A stretch of DNA of 64,000 bases from Alphaproteobacteria bacterium. Lineage in GTDB: Bacteria; Pseudomonadota; Alphaproteobacteria; SHVV01. This document shows, one piece after another, positions 31,332-40,521 of the stretch (position 1 is the first letter of the stretch; the number at the start of each line of letters is the position of its first letter). The notes beneath the pieces were generated by a model. It was not told the DNA's origin. It made no database searches and saw nothing but the letters and a program-made list of their open reading frames with translations. The translations under genes and the position numbers were made by a program. Location: positions 1-64,000 of the forward strand of contig VGEO01000002.1 in NCBI GenBank assembly GCA_016869275.1. The letters run 5' to 3'.

Positions 31332-32051
31332 TCAGCGCGCCGCCGCCGCGCGCATCGCGTCGCGCTCGGCAAGCCAGCGATCGGCGTAGGCGACCCCGGC
31401 CCATTTCTCGAACCATGGGCCGCCGCGAGTGTAGTGAATGACCTTGGGCGCGATCGCCGGGTTCGAGTGGCCTTCGAGCCAGTTCCAGGCTTCGGGCAGC
31501 GCGCCGATCTCCGCGTCCGCCAGCCAGCAAAAACGATGGAGGTCGAGACCACGCCAGCGATTGACCGTCGCCATCGTCACCGCGGCATTGGCCGGGTGGC
31601 GCCGGTTCCACAACATCAGGCTCGACCAATTCTTGCGCTGGTATTTGGTCTGGATGCGGTCGTCCATCTTGCGCTCCTCGGGCGGCCGATGGTCGTGCTT
31701 TACCACCATCACCGCGAAGCGCGGATCGGCGAGCGCCAGGAGCTCATCGATATCGGCTTGCCACAGGAAGTCGCAATCGAAATAGAGGGCCCAGTCGCTT
31801 CGCCCGAGGTGCGGTACCAGAAATCGGGTCAGGCTGAATTCGGTACTCATCGGCGCGTCGGAGATGACGTCCCAGAGGTGCCCGTTGCGTTCGGCAGTGG
31901 GACGCGTGTAGTGCCTGGCGGCGCGCAGCTCGTCCAGTTTGAGCGGGTGGATGGCGAGATCGGTTCGGCCGGTGCGCCGCCGTAGCGAGTGGACACAGAC
32001 GTCATAGGCGATCGGCTCGCGCCGGTCCCACCCGATGAACACATCGACCAT
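31332..32051 (-). CDS. Glycosyltransferase, GT8-like
   Basis: 239 aa; MVDVFIGWDRREPIAYDVCVHSL, ALYFDCDFLWQADIDEL. Confidence 0.78.
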   Translation of the reverse strand: MVDVFIGWDRREPIAYDVCVHSLRRRTGRTDLAIHPLKLDELRAARHYTRPTAERNGHLWDVISDAPMSTEFSLTRFLVPHLGRSDWALYFDCDFLWQADIDELLALADPRFAVMVVKHDHRPPEERKMDDRIQTKYQRKNWSSLMLWNRRHPANAAVTMATVNRWRGLDLHRFCWLADAEIGALPEAWNWLEGHSNPAIAPKVIHYTRGGPWFEKWAGVAYADRWLAERDAMRAAAAR

Positions 32052-32090
32052 GGCTGCGTCTAATACGTGGGCGCGTCGGCCGGTGCAACG

Positions 32091-33872
32091 CTAGAAGCGG
32101 TCGGGGAGGCCGAGATCGGCCCGCAGCCGCGCGAGCGGCGCCCGCCAGTCGTTGCGGGGGCCGCGCCGGTAAAGCCGCGTTGCCGGGAACCACGGGCTCT
32201 CCTCGCCCGCGGCCATCCAGCGGAATTCGGGCGCGGGGATGAGAACGCGCGCGGTGCGGCCGGCGGCCGCCCGTAAATGGACGTTGGTGTTGCTGACGGC
32301 GACGTACTCATCGAGCCGGGCCAGGACCGCCAGCATGGTGTCGAGATCGTCGTTCAAGGCCGACGCGTCGTGTACACGCGCGCCGGCGGCTGCCGCGAAC
32401 GACGCGATCTCGTCGGGTTCGGGCTCACGTTGCAGGACGAGTACGGTCGCCGGCGTGCCACGTAATGCCGCGCCGAGGTCGACGAGCGGAACCTCCTTGA
32501 AGAGCGAGAGGCGGGCGCGGGTTCCGCCGCGCCAGCTGACGCCCAAGTAAGGCGGCTGACCGGCGGCCGCGAGCAACCGTGCCGCGCGGGCATCGGCCTC
32601 GGGCGTGGTCGGAAGCCGAACGCTCGGCACGAAGTCGCGATCGCGGCGGTCGAGGCAATAGGGGAGGTCGCCGGCGGCGATCCGGTAGCGGCATGGCTCG
32701 GGCGGTGAATCGCCGGTGAAAACCGACGCGAGAATGGGGAGCCGTTCGATCACCGGCGCGATCTTGGCTCCGGCCTGGTAATGAACGCGGGCGCCGCGCT
32801 CGGCGAGCTCGTGCGCGAAGCGAAGGAAGAAGATCTCATCGCCCAGTCCCTGATCGCGCCGAACGTGAATCGGGATGCCGTCGAGCCGCTCCGGCAGGGG
32901 GTCACGGAAGAATCCGGCCGCCGTTTCGGCCGGCATCGACACGCGGTTCCGATAGGCCGCCCAGCCCTCGCGCAAGTGCCCGCAGAGGAGCAGCGCTTTA
33001 CCGGTCAGATCGAGTGCCGGTTCGTAGCCTGGATCGATCGCCAGCGCATCGCGATAGGTGCCGAGCGCCGCCGCCATGTCGCCCTGCTGCTCGAGCGCCT
33101 TGCCAAGGTTGACCAATATTTCCTTGGCCGTGGGCGCCAGCGCGAGCGCGCGCCGATAAGCCGCGATCGCGCGTTCGGGCTCGCCCAGCTTCGCGAGCGC
33201 GACGCCAAGATTAGCGAGCAATCGGGCATCGTTCGGTTGGCGGGCCAACGCCGCCTCGCAGATAGCGATCGCGTCGGCAAACCGTTCGCGCTCGATCAGG
33301 ACTCCGGCCAGGGTGAGCCGCGATTCGGTGTAGCTCGGATCGTTCGGTGGAATCCGCTCGAGCACGGTCGTTGCTTCCGCGTAGCGTTCGCGCCGATAGA
33401 GCGCGTTTCCCCAGTTGAGACGCGCGCCCGGCCGCTCGGAATCGAGCGCCACCGCCCGCGCGAACGCCGCGCATGCCTCATCGAGGGCGTGACGCGCCAT
33501 CGCCGCGTTGCCAAGTTCGATATGGGCGGCCGCGAGGGCCTTGGCGACCGCCGCATCGCGCGGTGCGGTGGCGCGCGCCCTGGTCAGGGCGGCGACCGCG
33601 CCGGCGGGATCGCCCGCCGCCAACCGGACCACGCCCAAGTTGCGTAAGACCTCGGGGTCGCGCCCGGCCTTGCCGGCCGCGCGTTCGAGCAGATCGCGCG
33701 CGAGCGCGACATCGCCGGCGCGGTGGGCGAATTGGGCGCGGAGCTGGAGTGCCTTGAGGTTGCCGGGCTGGATCGCGAGCAGGCGATCGAGCGCGGCGAT
33801 CGCCTCGCCTGCGCGCCCGGCCTGGGCTGCAGCCTGGGCAGCCGCGAACAGCGCACCGGGATTGGCACTCAC
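32091..33872 (-). CDS. TPR-repeat protein with C-terminal glycosyltransferase-type domain
   Basis: GTG start at 33872 (GTGA overlap with the upstream gene); repeated TPRs, then YRNRVSMPAET...GLGDEIFFLRFAHELAERGARV. Confidence 0.88.
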   Translation of the reverse strand: MSANPGALFAAAQAAAQAGRAGEAIAALDRLLAIQPGNLKALQLRAQFAHRAGDVALARDLLERAAGKAGRDPEVLRNLGVVRLAAGDPAGAVAALTRARATAPRDAAVAKALAAAHIELGNAAMARHALDEACAAFARAVALDSERPGARLNWGNALYRRERYAEATTVLERIPPNDPSYTESRLTLAGVLIERERFADAIAICEAALARQPNDARLLANLGVALAKLGEPERAIAAYRRALALAPTAKEILVNLGKALEQQGDMAAALGTYRDALAIDPGYEPALDLTGKALLLCGHLREGWAAYRNRVSMPAETAAGFFRDPLPERLDGIPIHVRRDQGLGDEIFFLRFAHELAERGARVHYQAGAKIAPVIERLPILASVFTGDSPPEPCRYRIAAGDLPYCLDRRDRDFVPSVRLPTTPEADARAARLLAAAGQPPYLGVSWRGGTRARLSLFKEVPLVDLGAALRGTPATVLVLQREPEPDEIASFAAAAGARVHDASALNDDLDTMLAVLARLDEYVAVSNTNVHLRAAAGRTARVLIPAPEFRWMAAGEESPWFPATRLYRRGPRNDWRAPLARLRADLGLPDRF

Positions 33873-35110
33873 TGGACGCACCGGTCCGCCAGGTCGGCGA
33901 GGACGAAGTCGACCAGCGGTTTGGGATCGGCGGCGAGGTGGGCGACGCACGGTACCGGCTCCGCCATCAAGCGCTCGACCGCCTTGGCATCGGGCGCGCG
34001 CGGGAGGCTCGGGAGGCGGGCGAGCGTCGTCTCGAGCGAGCCCATGCAGCCGATCCGGCCATCGGCGGTCGCCCGCAGCTTGGCGAGCCCGCACGGGGCG
34101 CGGCAGTGCCGCCCTTCGAACGGCACCGACCACCGCGCCAAATTGGTGAAGCGCCCCTGCAGCACCTCGCCTGGCGCCGAGGTGTAGACCGCGACGCCCG
34201 GTACCCGAAACAGCTTGGCGAGATGCGCCGGCCCGCTATCGGCCACGACGACGTAGTCGAAGGCTTCGATTGCGCCGATCAAGGCGCCCACCGATTCGAA
34301 CGCCTCGACCACGCGGACGCCGCTTCGCGCGATCGGCCCCAGGGCGTGGCGGTAAAGCACGCCCTGGCGTTGGTTGCGGTTGAGGCAGAGCGACACCTGA
34401 CCGCGCGGCGTCAGCGCTTCGGCGAGGCCAATGGCGGCCGCACTCGGCAGCGTGCGGAGCGGCGAGGACGCGAGCGGAAATATCCCGATCGTGGCGTCGC
34501 CCTTCGGCGCCAGCGCGCGTGCGCCGCCGGGATAGTGCGCACTCGGGCTCAAGGCGAACGCTTTGAGGAGGCTCGCTTCGAAATCGATCGGCCACACGTC
34601 GATGTCATGACCGGCTTCAAGCGCGCCCAAATCGATGACGACGTCGAACGCGGCGATGCGATCCCGTTCGATCCAGAGCGGATAAGCGGTGATGGCGGGA
34701 TTGGTGAGGTAAATGTCGTGAGCCGGGCCGGTACAAAATATCGTGACCGCGGCGGGCCGATGGCGGTCGATGAATGCCTGCAAGAAGAGCAAGACCTGGA
34801 CGTTGTCGCCGAGCGCATGGGTGCCGAGCAGGAAGCCGACGGTACGGCCCTTGAAGTCGCGGCTTGCCCACTCGGCGCGCGGCAGGCAGGCGATGCGGGC
34901 ATCGGTCGCGGTGATCCGGAACTGGTTCGGATTGGGGACGAGCGCCTGGTTGGCGAACGCGGCGACGTTGGTGAGATAAGTCTGGCCGGTCGTGCCCTGC
35001 TGATTGGCGGCGGCCGAGGCGTTGGGGAAGCGAAACGAGAAGGCGCTCGCGGCCGTGAACGCGACCAGCGTGGTCCGGCTCTGTTGTGTCGCCGCCGGGC
35101 TAGCGGCCAT
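33869..35110 (-). CDS. Glycosyltransferase family 9 (heptosyltransferase-like)
   Basis: 413 aa from the ATG at 35110; GTHALGDNVQVLLFLQAF, FDYVVVADSGPAHLAKLFRVPGVAVYTSA. Confidence 0.82.
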   Translation of the reverse strand: MAASPAATQQSRTTLVAFTAASAFSFRFPNASAAANQQGTTGQTYLTNVAAFANQALVPNPNQFRITATDARIACLPRAEWASRDFKGRTVGFLLGTHALGDNVQVLLFLQAFIDRHRPAAVTIFCTGPAHDIYLTNPAITAYPLWIERDRIAAFDVVIDLGALEAGHDIDVWPIDFEASLLKAFALSPSAHYPGGARALAPKGDATIGIFPLASSPLRTLPSAAAIGLAEALTPRGQVSLCLNRNQRQGVLYRHALGPIARSGVRVVEAFESVGALIGAIEAFDYVVVADSGPAHLAKLFRVPGVAVYTSAPGEVLQGRFTNLARWSVPFEGRHCRAPCGLAKLRATADGRIGCMGSLETTLARLPSLPRAPDAKAVERLMAEPVPCVAHLAADPKPLVDFVLADLADRCVQ

Positions 35111-35807
35111 GTCGGCACTCCGCGGGTGGGGCGAATTGCGCGACCAGTGCGCCGATCGCGGCAATGCCGGCGAGCGCGATCGGCCGAAGTCGGCTGACGG
35201 TAGCGGGGTCGATCCCGCCCAGGGCGATGATCGCGATCGGACTCGACCGCACGAGGCCAGCCAAGCGGAGCGGACCGAGGCCGGGCCGACCGGGGTGTGA
35301 GCGGGTTGGAAAGACCGGCGACACGAAGGCGGCATCGAACCGCGCCCGTGCCGCCGCCCGCAAGGCGCGCTCCGAATGCACCGCGACGGTGGCGAGGCCG
35401 CGGCGGCTGGGGCGGCGGCTCGGGCCCCCGGCCTGATCGCGCAGATGGATGCCGGCGGCGCCGACCGCGGCCGCGAGCCGGGCATCGCCGCCGACCACGA
35501 GCGTCAGCCGCCGTCGCTGACACACGGCCGCGACCCGCCGGGCCAGCGCGGCACGGTCGGGGTCGGCGTAGTGGCGCAACACCACCCCGGTCCCAGCGGG
35601 CAGGCGCTCGATCACCGGCAGCGGGTCGGGACAGCGGCGTTCGTCGGTCATGAACCAAAGGCAGGGCAATACCGGCCAGCGGCGAGCGGCGTGGAGCCGG
35701 CGGGCGAACGTTGTAAGCTCGGTCACGAGATCTTTCGCGCTCGAACGCCGGACGAGATCGACGTTCGTGGAAACCAGACAGTGCCATGACCGCGTCCGAT
35801 GCGCCAA
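35100..35807 (-). CDS. Thiamine phosphate synthase / TENI-like protein
   Basis: 235 aa; IHLRDQAGG, AFVSPVFPTRSHPGRPGLGPLRLAGLV, ALGGI. Start uncertain. Confidence 0.85.
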   Translation of the reverse strand: MAHRTRSWHCLVSTNVDLVRRSSAKDLVTELTTFARRLHAARRWPVLPCLWFMTDERRCPDPLPVIERLPAGTGVVLRHYADPDRAALARRVAAVCQRRRLTLVVGGDARLAAAVGAAGIHLRDQAGGPSRRPSRRGLATVAVHSERALRAAARARFDAAFVSPVFPTRSHPGRPGLGPLRLAGLVRSSPIAIIALGGIDPATVSRLRPIALAGIAAIGALVAQFAPPAECRHGR

Positions 35808-36493
35808 GCCTGAACCCGCTGTCCGCGACCGACGTCGGCGGCCACATCGCCCTGGTCCGCGCCCGAATTACCGCGGCGGCGAAGGCCGCTGGGCGCGCGG
35901 CCGCCGGGATCGAGCTCGTCGCCGTCTCGAAGGGGCACGCGGTCGAGCGGATCGCGGCCGCCATTGCCGCCGGCCAGCGTGTGTTCGGCGAGAACCGCGT
36001 GCAGGAAGCCGAGCGTAAATGGCCAGCGCTCAAAGCCGCGCACCCCGACCTGCGCCTGCATCTGATCGGACCGCTTCAGACCAATAAAGTCCGCGACGCC
36101 GTGGCGCTCTTCGACGTGATCGAGACGGTCGATCGGCCGAAGCTCGCCGAGGCCCTGGCCGGTGCGATCGCCAAGAGCGGTCGGGCGCCGGCCTGCTTCA
36201 TCCAGGTCAACACCGGCGAAGAGCCGCAGAAAGCCGGCGTTGCCCCGACCGAAGCCGACGGCTTCATCGCGGCGTGCCGCGAGCGCGGGCAGCTCCCGAT
36301 CGTCGGCCTGATGTGCATTCCGCCGGCGGCCGAAGAGCCGGCGTTTCATTTTGCGCTGCTCCGCGAAATCGCCCGGCGCAACGGGATCGCCCACCTCAGC
36401 ATGGGGATGAGCGCCGATTACGAAATTGCGATCGCGTTCGGCGCGACCCACGTCCGGGTCGGTACCGCGATTTTCGGCGAGCGTCCGGCCTAG
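35786..36493 (+). CDS. YggS-family PLP homeostasis protein
   Basis: 235 aa; ELVAVSKGHAVE, GENRVQEAERKWP, HLIGPLQTNKVRDAVALFD. Confidence 0.94.
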   Translation: MTASDAPSLNPLSATDVGGHIALVRARITAAAKAAGRAAAGIELVAVSKGHAVERIAAAIAAGQRVFGENRVQEAERKWPALKAAHPDLRLHLIGPLQTNKVRDAVALFDVIETVDRPKLAEALAGAIAKSGRAPACFIQVNTGEEPQKAGVAPTEADGFIAACRERGQLPIVGLMCIPPAAEEPAFHFALLREIARRNGIAHLSMGMSADYEIAIAFGATHVRVGTAIFGERPA

Positions 36494-36498
36494 CCCGT

Positions 36499-36996
36499 TT
36501 AAATAGGCTCGACCGCGAGCGTATCGCCCGGGCTGGCTTCGGCGATCAGCGCCAGAAGCTCGGTCAGAGCGATCGCGACGCAGCCCGCGGTCGCGGCAAA
36601 GTCCGGGGCGGCGACGTGGAGGAAGATCGCGCTTCCCAAGCCCGGCACCACCGGATCGTCGTTGTAGCCCAGGGGGACCACGAGATCGTAGAGCCGGTCC
36701 GTCCGCCACAGCCGCTCGTGGCGCGCCCGGTACGGGAGTGCGACCGGCCGGTTGTAGGACGGATCGTCGGGGTCGTCGCACCAGCCATCGTCGATGCCGA
36801 TCGCCCGGATCGCGAGCGCGGTTGCGGGCGGCGTCAGTCGGTCGGGCCGATAAAGCACCGAGCGCAGCGGGAAACGGCCGATCGGCGTGGCGCCGTCGCC
36901 TTCGCGCTTGGCGCGCGCGAGGCCACCGCGCCCGACCGCGCAACGGACGCGGCGGTCGCGCCAGGCGAGCGTGTTTCCGGCGACGATGATGTTCAT
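36499..36996 (-). CDS. L,D-transpeptidase (YkuD) family protein
   Basis: GDGATPIGRFPL..., IFLHVAAPDFAATAGCVAI catalytic HX..GC motif; likely ATG at 36996. Confidence 0.87.
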   Translation of the reverse strand: MNIIVAGNTLAWRDRRVRCAVGRGGLARAKREGDGATPIGRFPLRSVLYRPDRLTPPATALAIRAIGIDDGWCDDPDDPSYNRPVALPYRARHERLWRTDRLYDLVVPLGYNDDPVVPGLGSAIFLHVAAPDFAATAGCVAIALTELLALIAEASPGDTLAVEPI

Positions 36997-37026
36997 GCGA
37001 TCGGCGCGGGTCACCGCGCGTCGCAC

Positions 37027-37740
37027 TTAGAATACGTCAGGTGGCGGGATTTGGCCTAGCGTCGCCGCTTCGCGGGCCGCGGTATAGCTCAACAAGCGAT
37101 CGGCCAGCTGCTGCGCCGTCATTTCATCGGCGTGTGGGTTCTTTGCGGCCGGGCCTGGCGCGGGTGTACTGGCCGGCTTCCGACCCAAGAAATAGTTCGC
37201 CGGCAGCGGCAAGGGCTCGTAAAGCGGCTTACCCGGCGTTTTGCTTGCGAGACCGCGTTCGCTGCCGCTGGCGGCGCCGGTGCCCGATGGCCGGACGGGT
37301 ACGGCGGCTAGAGCCGAGGCCGGCGGGCCGAACTCGGCGGGCGTCGGGTTCGCCGGACTGATCGCGGCGACCGCGGTCGCCGCGGCGGTCGGCTTGGTGT
37401 CGAATCCGGCCATCGCCATCAGATGGCCGCCGACGTCACGCCCGGTCATGTCCTCGACGACGAGGTTGGCGAGCGAGGAGACGAAACCGATCGGTCCGCC
37501 GAACAGGGCGCCGCCGGCCAGGCGTGCCGCCGGGCCGATCGTATCGCCGGTAAGCGCCCGATAAACCGTCGACACGACCGGGATGTGCTGAAGCGGGTTG
37601 ATGAAATCGAGCAGGTCGGCGAACGAGACCTCGTCTTTGCCGCTCCCGCTCACGAACTTCGCGGTTCCGCCCGGCGCGTCGACCCGTGGGACGGTGTCGG
37701 CGAAGCCGTTGATGTGATGGTTGACCGCGAGGATTTCCAT
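37027..37740 (-). CDS. Hypothetical protein, hydrophobic central segment and Pro/Ala-rich tail
   Basis: ORF 37027-37761, likely start MEILAVNHHINGFADTV at 37740. Confidence 0.75.
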   Translation of the reverse strand: MEILAVNHHINGFADTVPRVDAPGGTAKFVSGSGKDEVSFADLLDFINPLQHIPVVSTVYRALTGDTIGPAARLAGGALFGGPIGFVSSLANLVVEDMTGRDVGGHLMAMAGFDTKPTAAATAVAAISPANPTPAEFGPPASALAAVPVRPSGTGAASGSERGLASKTPGKPLYEPLPLPANYFLGRKPASTPAPGPAAKNPHADEMTAQQLADRLLSYTAAREAATLGQIPPPDVF

Positions 37741-37785
37741 GGTGCGCCAAGGACCTGCCAAGCAAGGGCCACGCCATCGGGTAGG

Positions 37786-37816
37786 CTAATTATTCCTAGG
37801 AGAATCAAATAATTAG
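37786..37816. repeat. AT-rich inverted repeat (possible operator)
   Basis: CTAATTATT-N13-AATAATTAG, 9-bp perfect arms in a divergent intergenic region. Confidence 0.8.
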
Positions 37817-37938
37817 TTCACCGCCTCGCGGCCCTGGCCGGGCGCCGGCAAAGCTTGCCGGGTAGCCCCGGGCGAGAGCGGTTTCGCCGACGCGGCGCCC
37901 GTACTAAAACTCGGGGCGGAAAAAACGCGAGAGGATCC

Positions 37939-38817
37939 ATGTTGTATCGAGGTTACGACCGTCAAGGACTCGACGCGCAGTACTTCATGCGCGCCCGCCA
38001 CCCCGATTGGGAGAACTGGTTCAAGAAATGGAAAGCGTGGAGCGAGAAGGTACGCGCGGCGCGCAGCGTCAAGCGCGATATCGCCTTCGGTCCGTCCAAG
38101 GACGAAACGCTCGACGTTTTTTACACCCGCTACAACCGTTCGCCGGTCCACGTCTTCATCCACGGCGGCTATTGGCAGGCGATGAGCAAGGACGACCATA
38201 GCTTCGTTGCCGATGGTCTGGTCGATGCTGGTGCGGCGGTCGTCATCCCGAACTATACGCTGGCGCCCGAGGCCGATATTGACGAGATCGTGCGCCAGTG
38301 CCGCGCGGCGATCGCCTGGACGTGGCGTAACGCCGCGAGCTTCGGCGGCGATCCCGGTCGTATTTTCGTCTCCGGCCATTCGGCCGGCGGGCACCTGACG
38401 GCGATGATGGTGTCGACCGACTGGCCGGCCTACGCACAGGATCTGCCGGCCGATCTCATCAAAGGCGGGTGCGCGATCTCCGGGCTGTTCGACCTCGAGG
38501 CGATGCGGCTCTGCTACGTCAACGACAAGCTCAAGCTCACGCCCGATCAGGTTCGCCGGCAGAGCCCGATCAACGCCCTGCCGGAACGGGGGGCGCCCCT
38601 GATCGTCGCGGTCGGCAACGACGAGACCTCCGAGTTCCACCGCCAGTCCGACACCTATGCGGCGCAGTGGCTCGCCAAGGGCTTTACGCTCCAGACCATG
38701 CGCCCGGCCGGGCTCAACCACTATTCGATCGTCGACGCCGTCGGCAATCCGCGCCACCCGCTGACGCGGGCCATGCTCGCGCAAATGGACCTGCCGGAGG
38801 ACCCAACCCGGACCTAA
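37939..38817 (+). CDS. Alpha/beta hydrolase (arylformamidase/esterase-like)
   Basis: VFIHGGYWQAMSKDDHSF, IFVSGHSAGGHLTAMM, MRPAGLNHYSIVD. Confidence 0.9.
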   Translation: MLYRGYDRQGLDAQYFMRARHPDWENWFKKWKAWSEKVRAARSVKRDIAFGPSKDETLDVFYTRYNRSPVHVFIHGGYWQAMSKDDHSFVADGLVDAGAAVVIPNYTLAPEADIDEIVRQCRAAIAWTWRNAASFGGDPGRIFVSGHSAGGHLTAMMVSTDWPAYAQDLPADLIKGGCAISGLFDLEAMRLCYVNDKLKLTPDQVRRQSPINALPERGAPLIVAVGNDETSEFHRQSDTYAAQWLAKGFTLQTMRPAGLNHYSIVDAVGNPRHPLTRAMLAQMDLPEDPTRT

Positions 38818-38922
38818 GCCCACGGAACTGTGTAGCCGACGGGGACGCCGCGCCGGTTGTGGCCGCGAAGCGCCGGCCGCATATTTACGTGAACCTGCGG
38901 CGGCTCCCTCGGTAGAAGGGCC

Positions 38923-39609
38923 ATGTCGAACAAGAAACGCCTGCTTCTGATCGATGACAACGACGCATTGCGAACGGCGCTTCGCGAGCAACTCGATCTC
39001 AACGCCGAGTTCGCCACCGCCGAAGCCAACAACGGTGCCCGGGCCATCGAGCTTCTGAAAGGCGATCATTTCGACTTGGTGCTGCTCGACGTCGGCCTGC
39101 CCGACCTCGATGGACGCGAGGTGTGCCGGAACGTCCGCCGTGCCGGGATCAAGGTCCCGATCATCATGCTGACCGGGGCGAGCGGCGATTCGGACGCTAT
39201 TCTCGGGCTCGATGCCGGCGCCAACGACTATATTGCCAAGCCGTTCAAGTTGAACGTCCTGCTGGCGCGTATCCGCGCGCAGCTGCGTCAGCACGACCAA
39301 AGCGAGGACGCGGTATTCGCGATCGGTCCTTATACGTTCAAGCCGAGCGCGAAATTGCTGGTCCACAATCAGACGGCCAAGAAGGTCCGGCTCACCGAGA
39401 AAGAGACCTCGATCCTCAAGTATCTGTATCGCGCCGGACGATCGGTGCAGCGCGACGTGCTCCTGAGCGAGGTGTGGGGCTACAACGCGGGGGTCACCAC
39501 CCACACGCTCGAAACGCACGTCTACCGGCTGCGCCAGAAGATCGAGGACGATCCGACTGCCGCGGCGATACTCATCACCGAACCGGGCGGCTACCGGCTC
39601 AACCCTTAA
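38923..39609 (+). CDS. OmpR/PhoB-family response regulator
   Basis: LLLIDDNDALR, LVLLDVGLPDLDG, GANDYIAKPFKL; winged-helix VRLTEKETSILKYLY...THTLETHVYRLRQKI. Confidence 0.94.
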   Translation: MSNKKRLLLIDDNDALRTALREQLDLNAEFATAEANNGARAIELLKGDHFDLVLLDVGLPDLDGREVCRNVRRAGIKVPIIMLTGASGDSDAILGLDAGANDYIAKPFKLNVLLARIRAQLRQHDQSEDAVFAIGPYTFKPSAKLLVHNQTAKKVRLTEKETSILKYLYRAGRSVQRDVLLSEVWGYNAGVTTHTLETHVYRLRQKIEDDPTAAAILITEPGGYRLNP

Positions 39610-39612
39610 ATG

Positions 39613-40374
39613 CTAGCGGCCGACGAAGCGAGGCGGCCGCTTCTCGGCGAAGGCCCGCGCGCCTTCCTGCGCGTCCTCGGACCGGAAGCAGCGGACTACC
39701 TCCTGGCGCGCGGCGTGGTCGTCGAGGGTGCCGCGTGCGATCGCGACCAAGGCGCGCTTCATCCCGGACACTGCGAGCGGCGCGGCATCGGCGAGTTGGC
39801 GGGCGAGCGTATCGGTCGCGGCCGCGAGCGCCTCGGGTTCGACCAGTCGATCGAGGTAGCCGATGGCGCGGAGCGTTTCGGCGTCGAGCTCGTCGCCCAG
39901 CAGGAAAATACGGCGCGCCGCCGCCGGACCTACCCGCTCGACGAAGCGCTTGAGCCCGTTGATGTAATAGAACACGCCGAGCTGCGCGGCCGGGACTTTG
40001 AGCCGCATCCCGGCGACGCCGATCCGGAAGTCGCAGGCGATCGCGAGGTCGGTCGCGCCGCCATAGACGCTGCCGTTGAGGGCGCAGATCGTCGGCATCG
40101 GCAGGGCCTCGAGGCGATCGACCACGGCCTCGAGCGGGTTGCGGTCCCAATCGGTGGTCGCGATGTTGCCGATATCGAAGCCGGCACTGAACGATTTGGC
40201 GCCGCGCGCGGTGAGGACGACGACTCCGATCGTGCGATCGGCTTCGATCGCATCGAGGGCGGCGGCAAACTCCGGCAGGTCGGCGGCGGCGATGACGTTG
40301 TGCCGCTCGGGCCGATTGAGGATCAACGTGACGCGCCGGTCTTGGCGCACATAGTCGAGAAACGGGGCCACCGG
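39613..40374 (-). CDS. Enoyl-CoA hydratase/isomerase family protein
   Basis: VAPFLDYVRQDRRVTLILNRPERHNVI..., ALNGSVYGGATDLAIACDFRIG; GTG start at 40374. Confidence 0.9.
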   Translation of the reverse strand, partial: PVAPFLDYVRQDRRVTLILNRPERHNVIAAADLPEFAAALDAIEADRTIGVVVLTARGAKSFSAGFDIGNIATTDWDRNPLEAVVDRLEALPMPTICALNGSVYGGATDLAIACDFRIGVAGMRLKVPAAQLGVFYYINGLKRFVERVGPAAARRIFLLGDELDAETLRAIGYLDRLVEPEALAAATDTLARQLADAAPLAVSGMKRALVAIARGTLDDHAARQEVVRCFRSEDAQEGARAFAEKRPPRFVGR

Positions 40375-40521
40375 ACCTCCTTGATCGCCGACGCGGCGGG
40401 GCACGAGATCCCGTTGTCGGCCAACCGCTTGAAAACAACCCGAAAATAGCTTTTTCCCGCGCATTACGGTAAGCAGATTACGCCTCCCGCGGCGGAGGCC
40501 GGGACGAAAGGGGCGCGTCGA

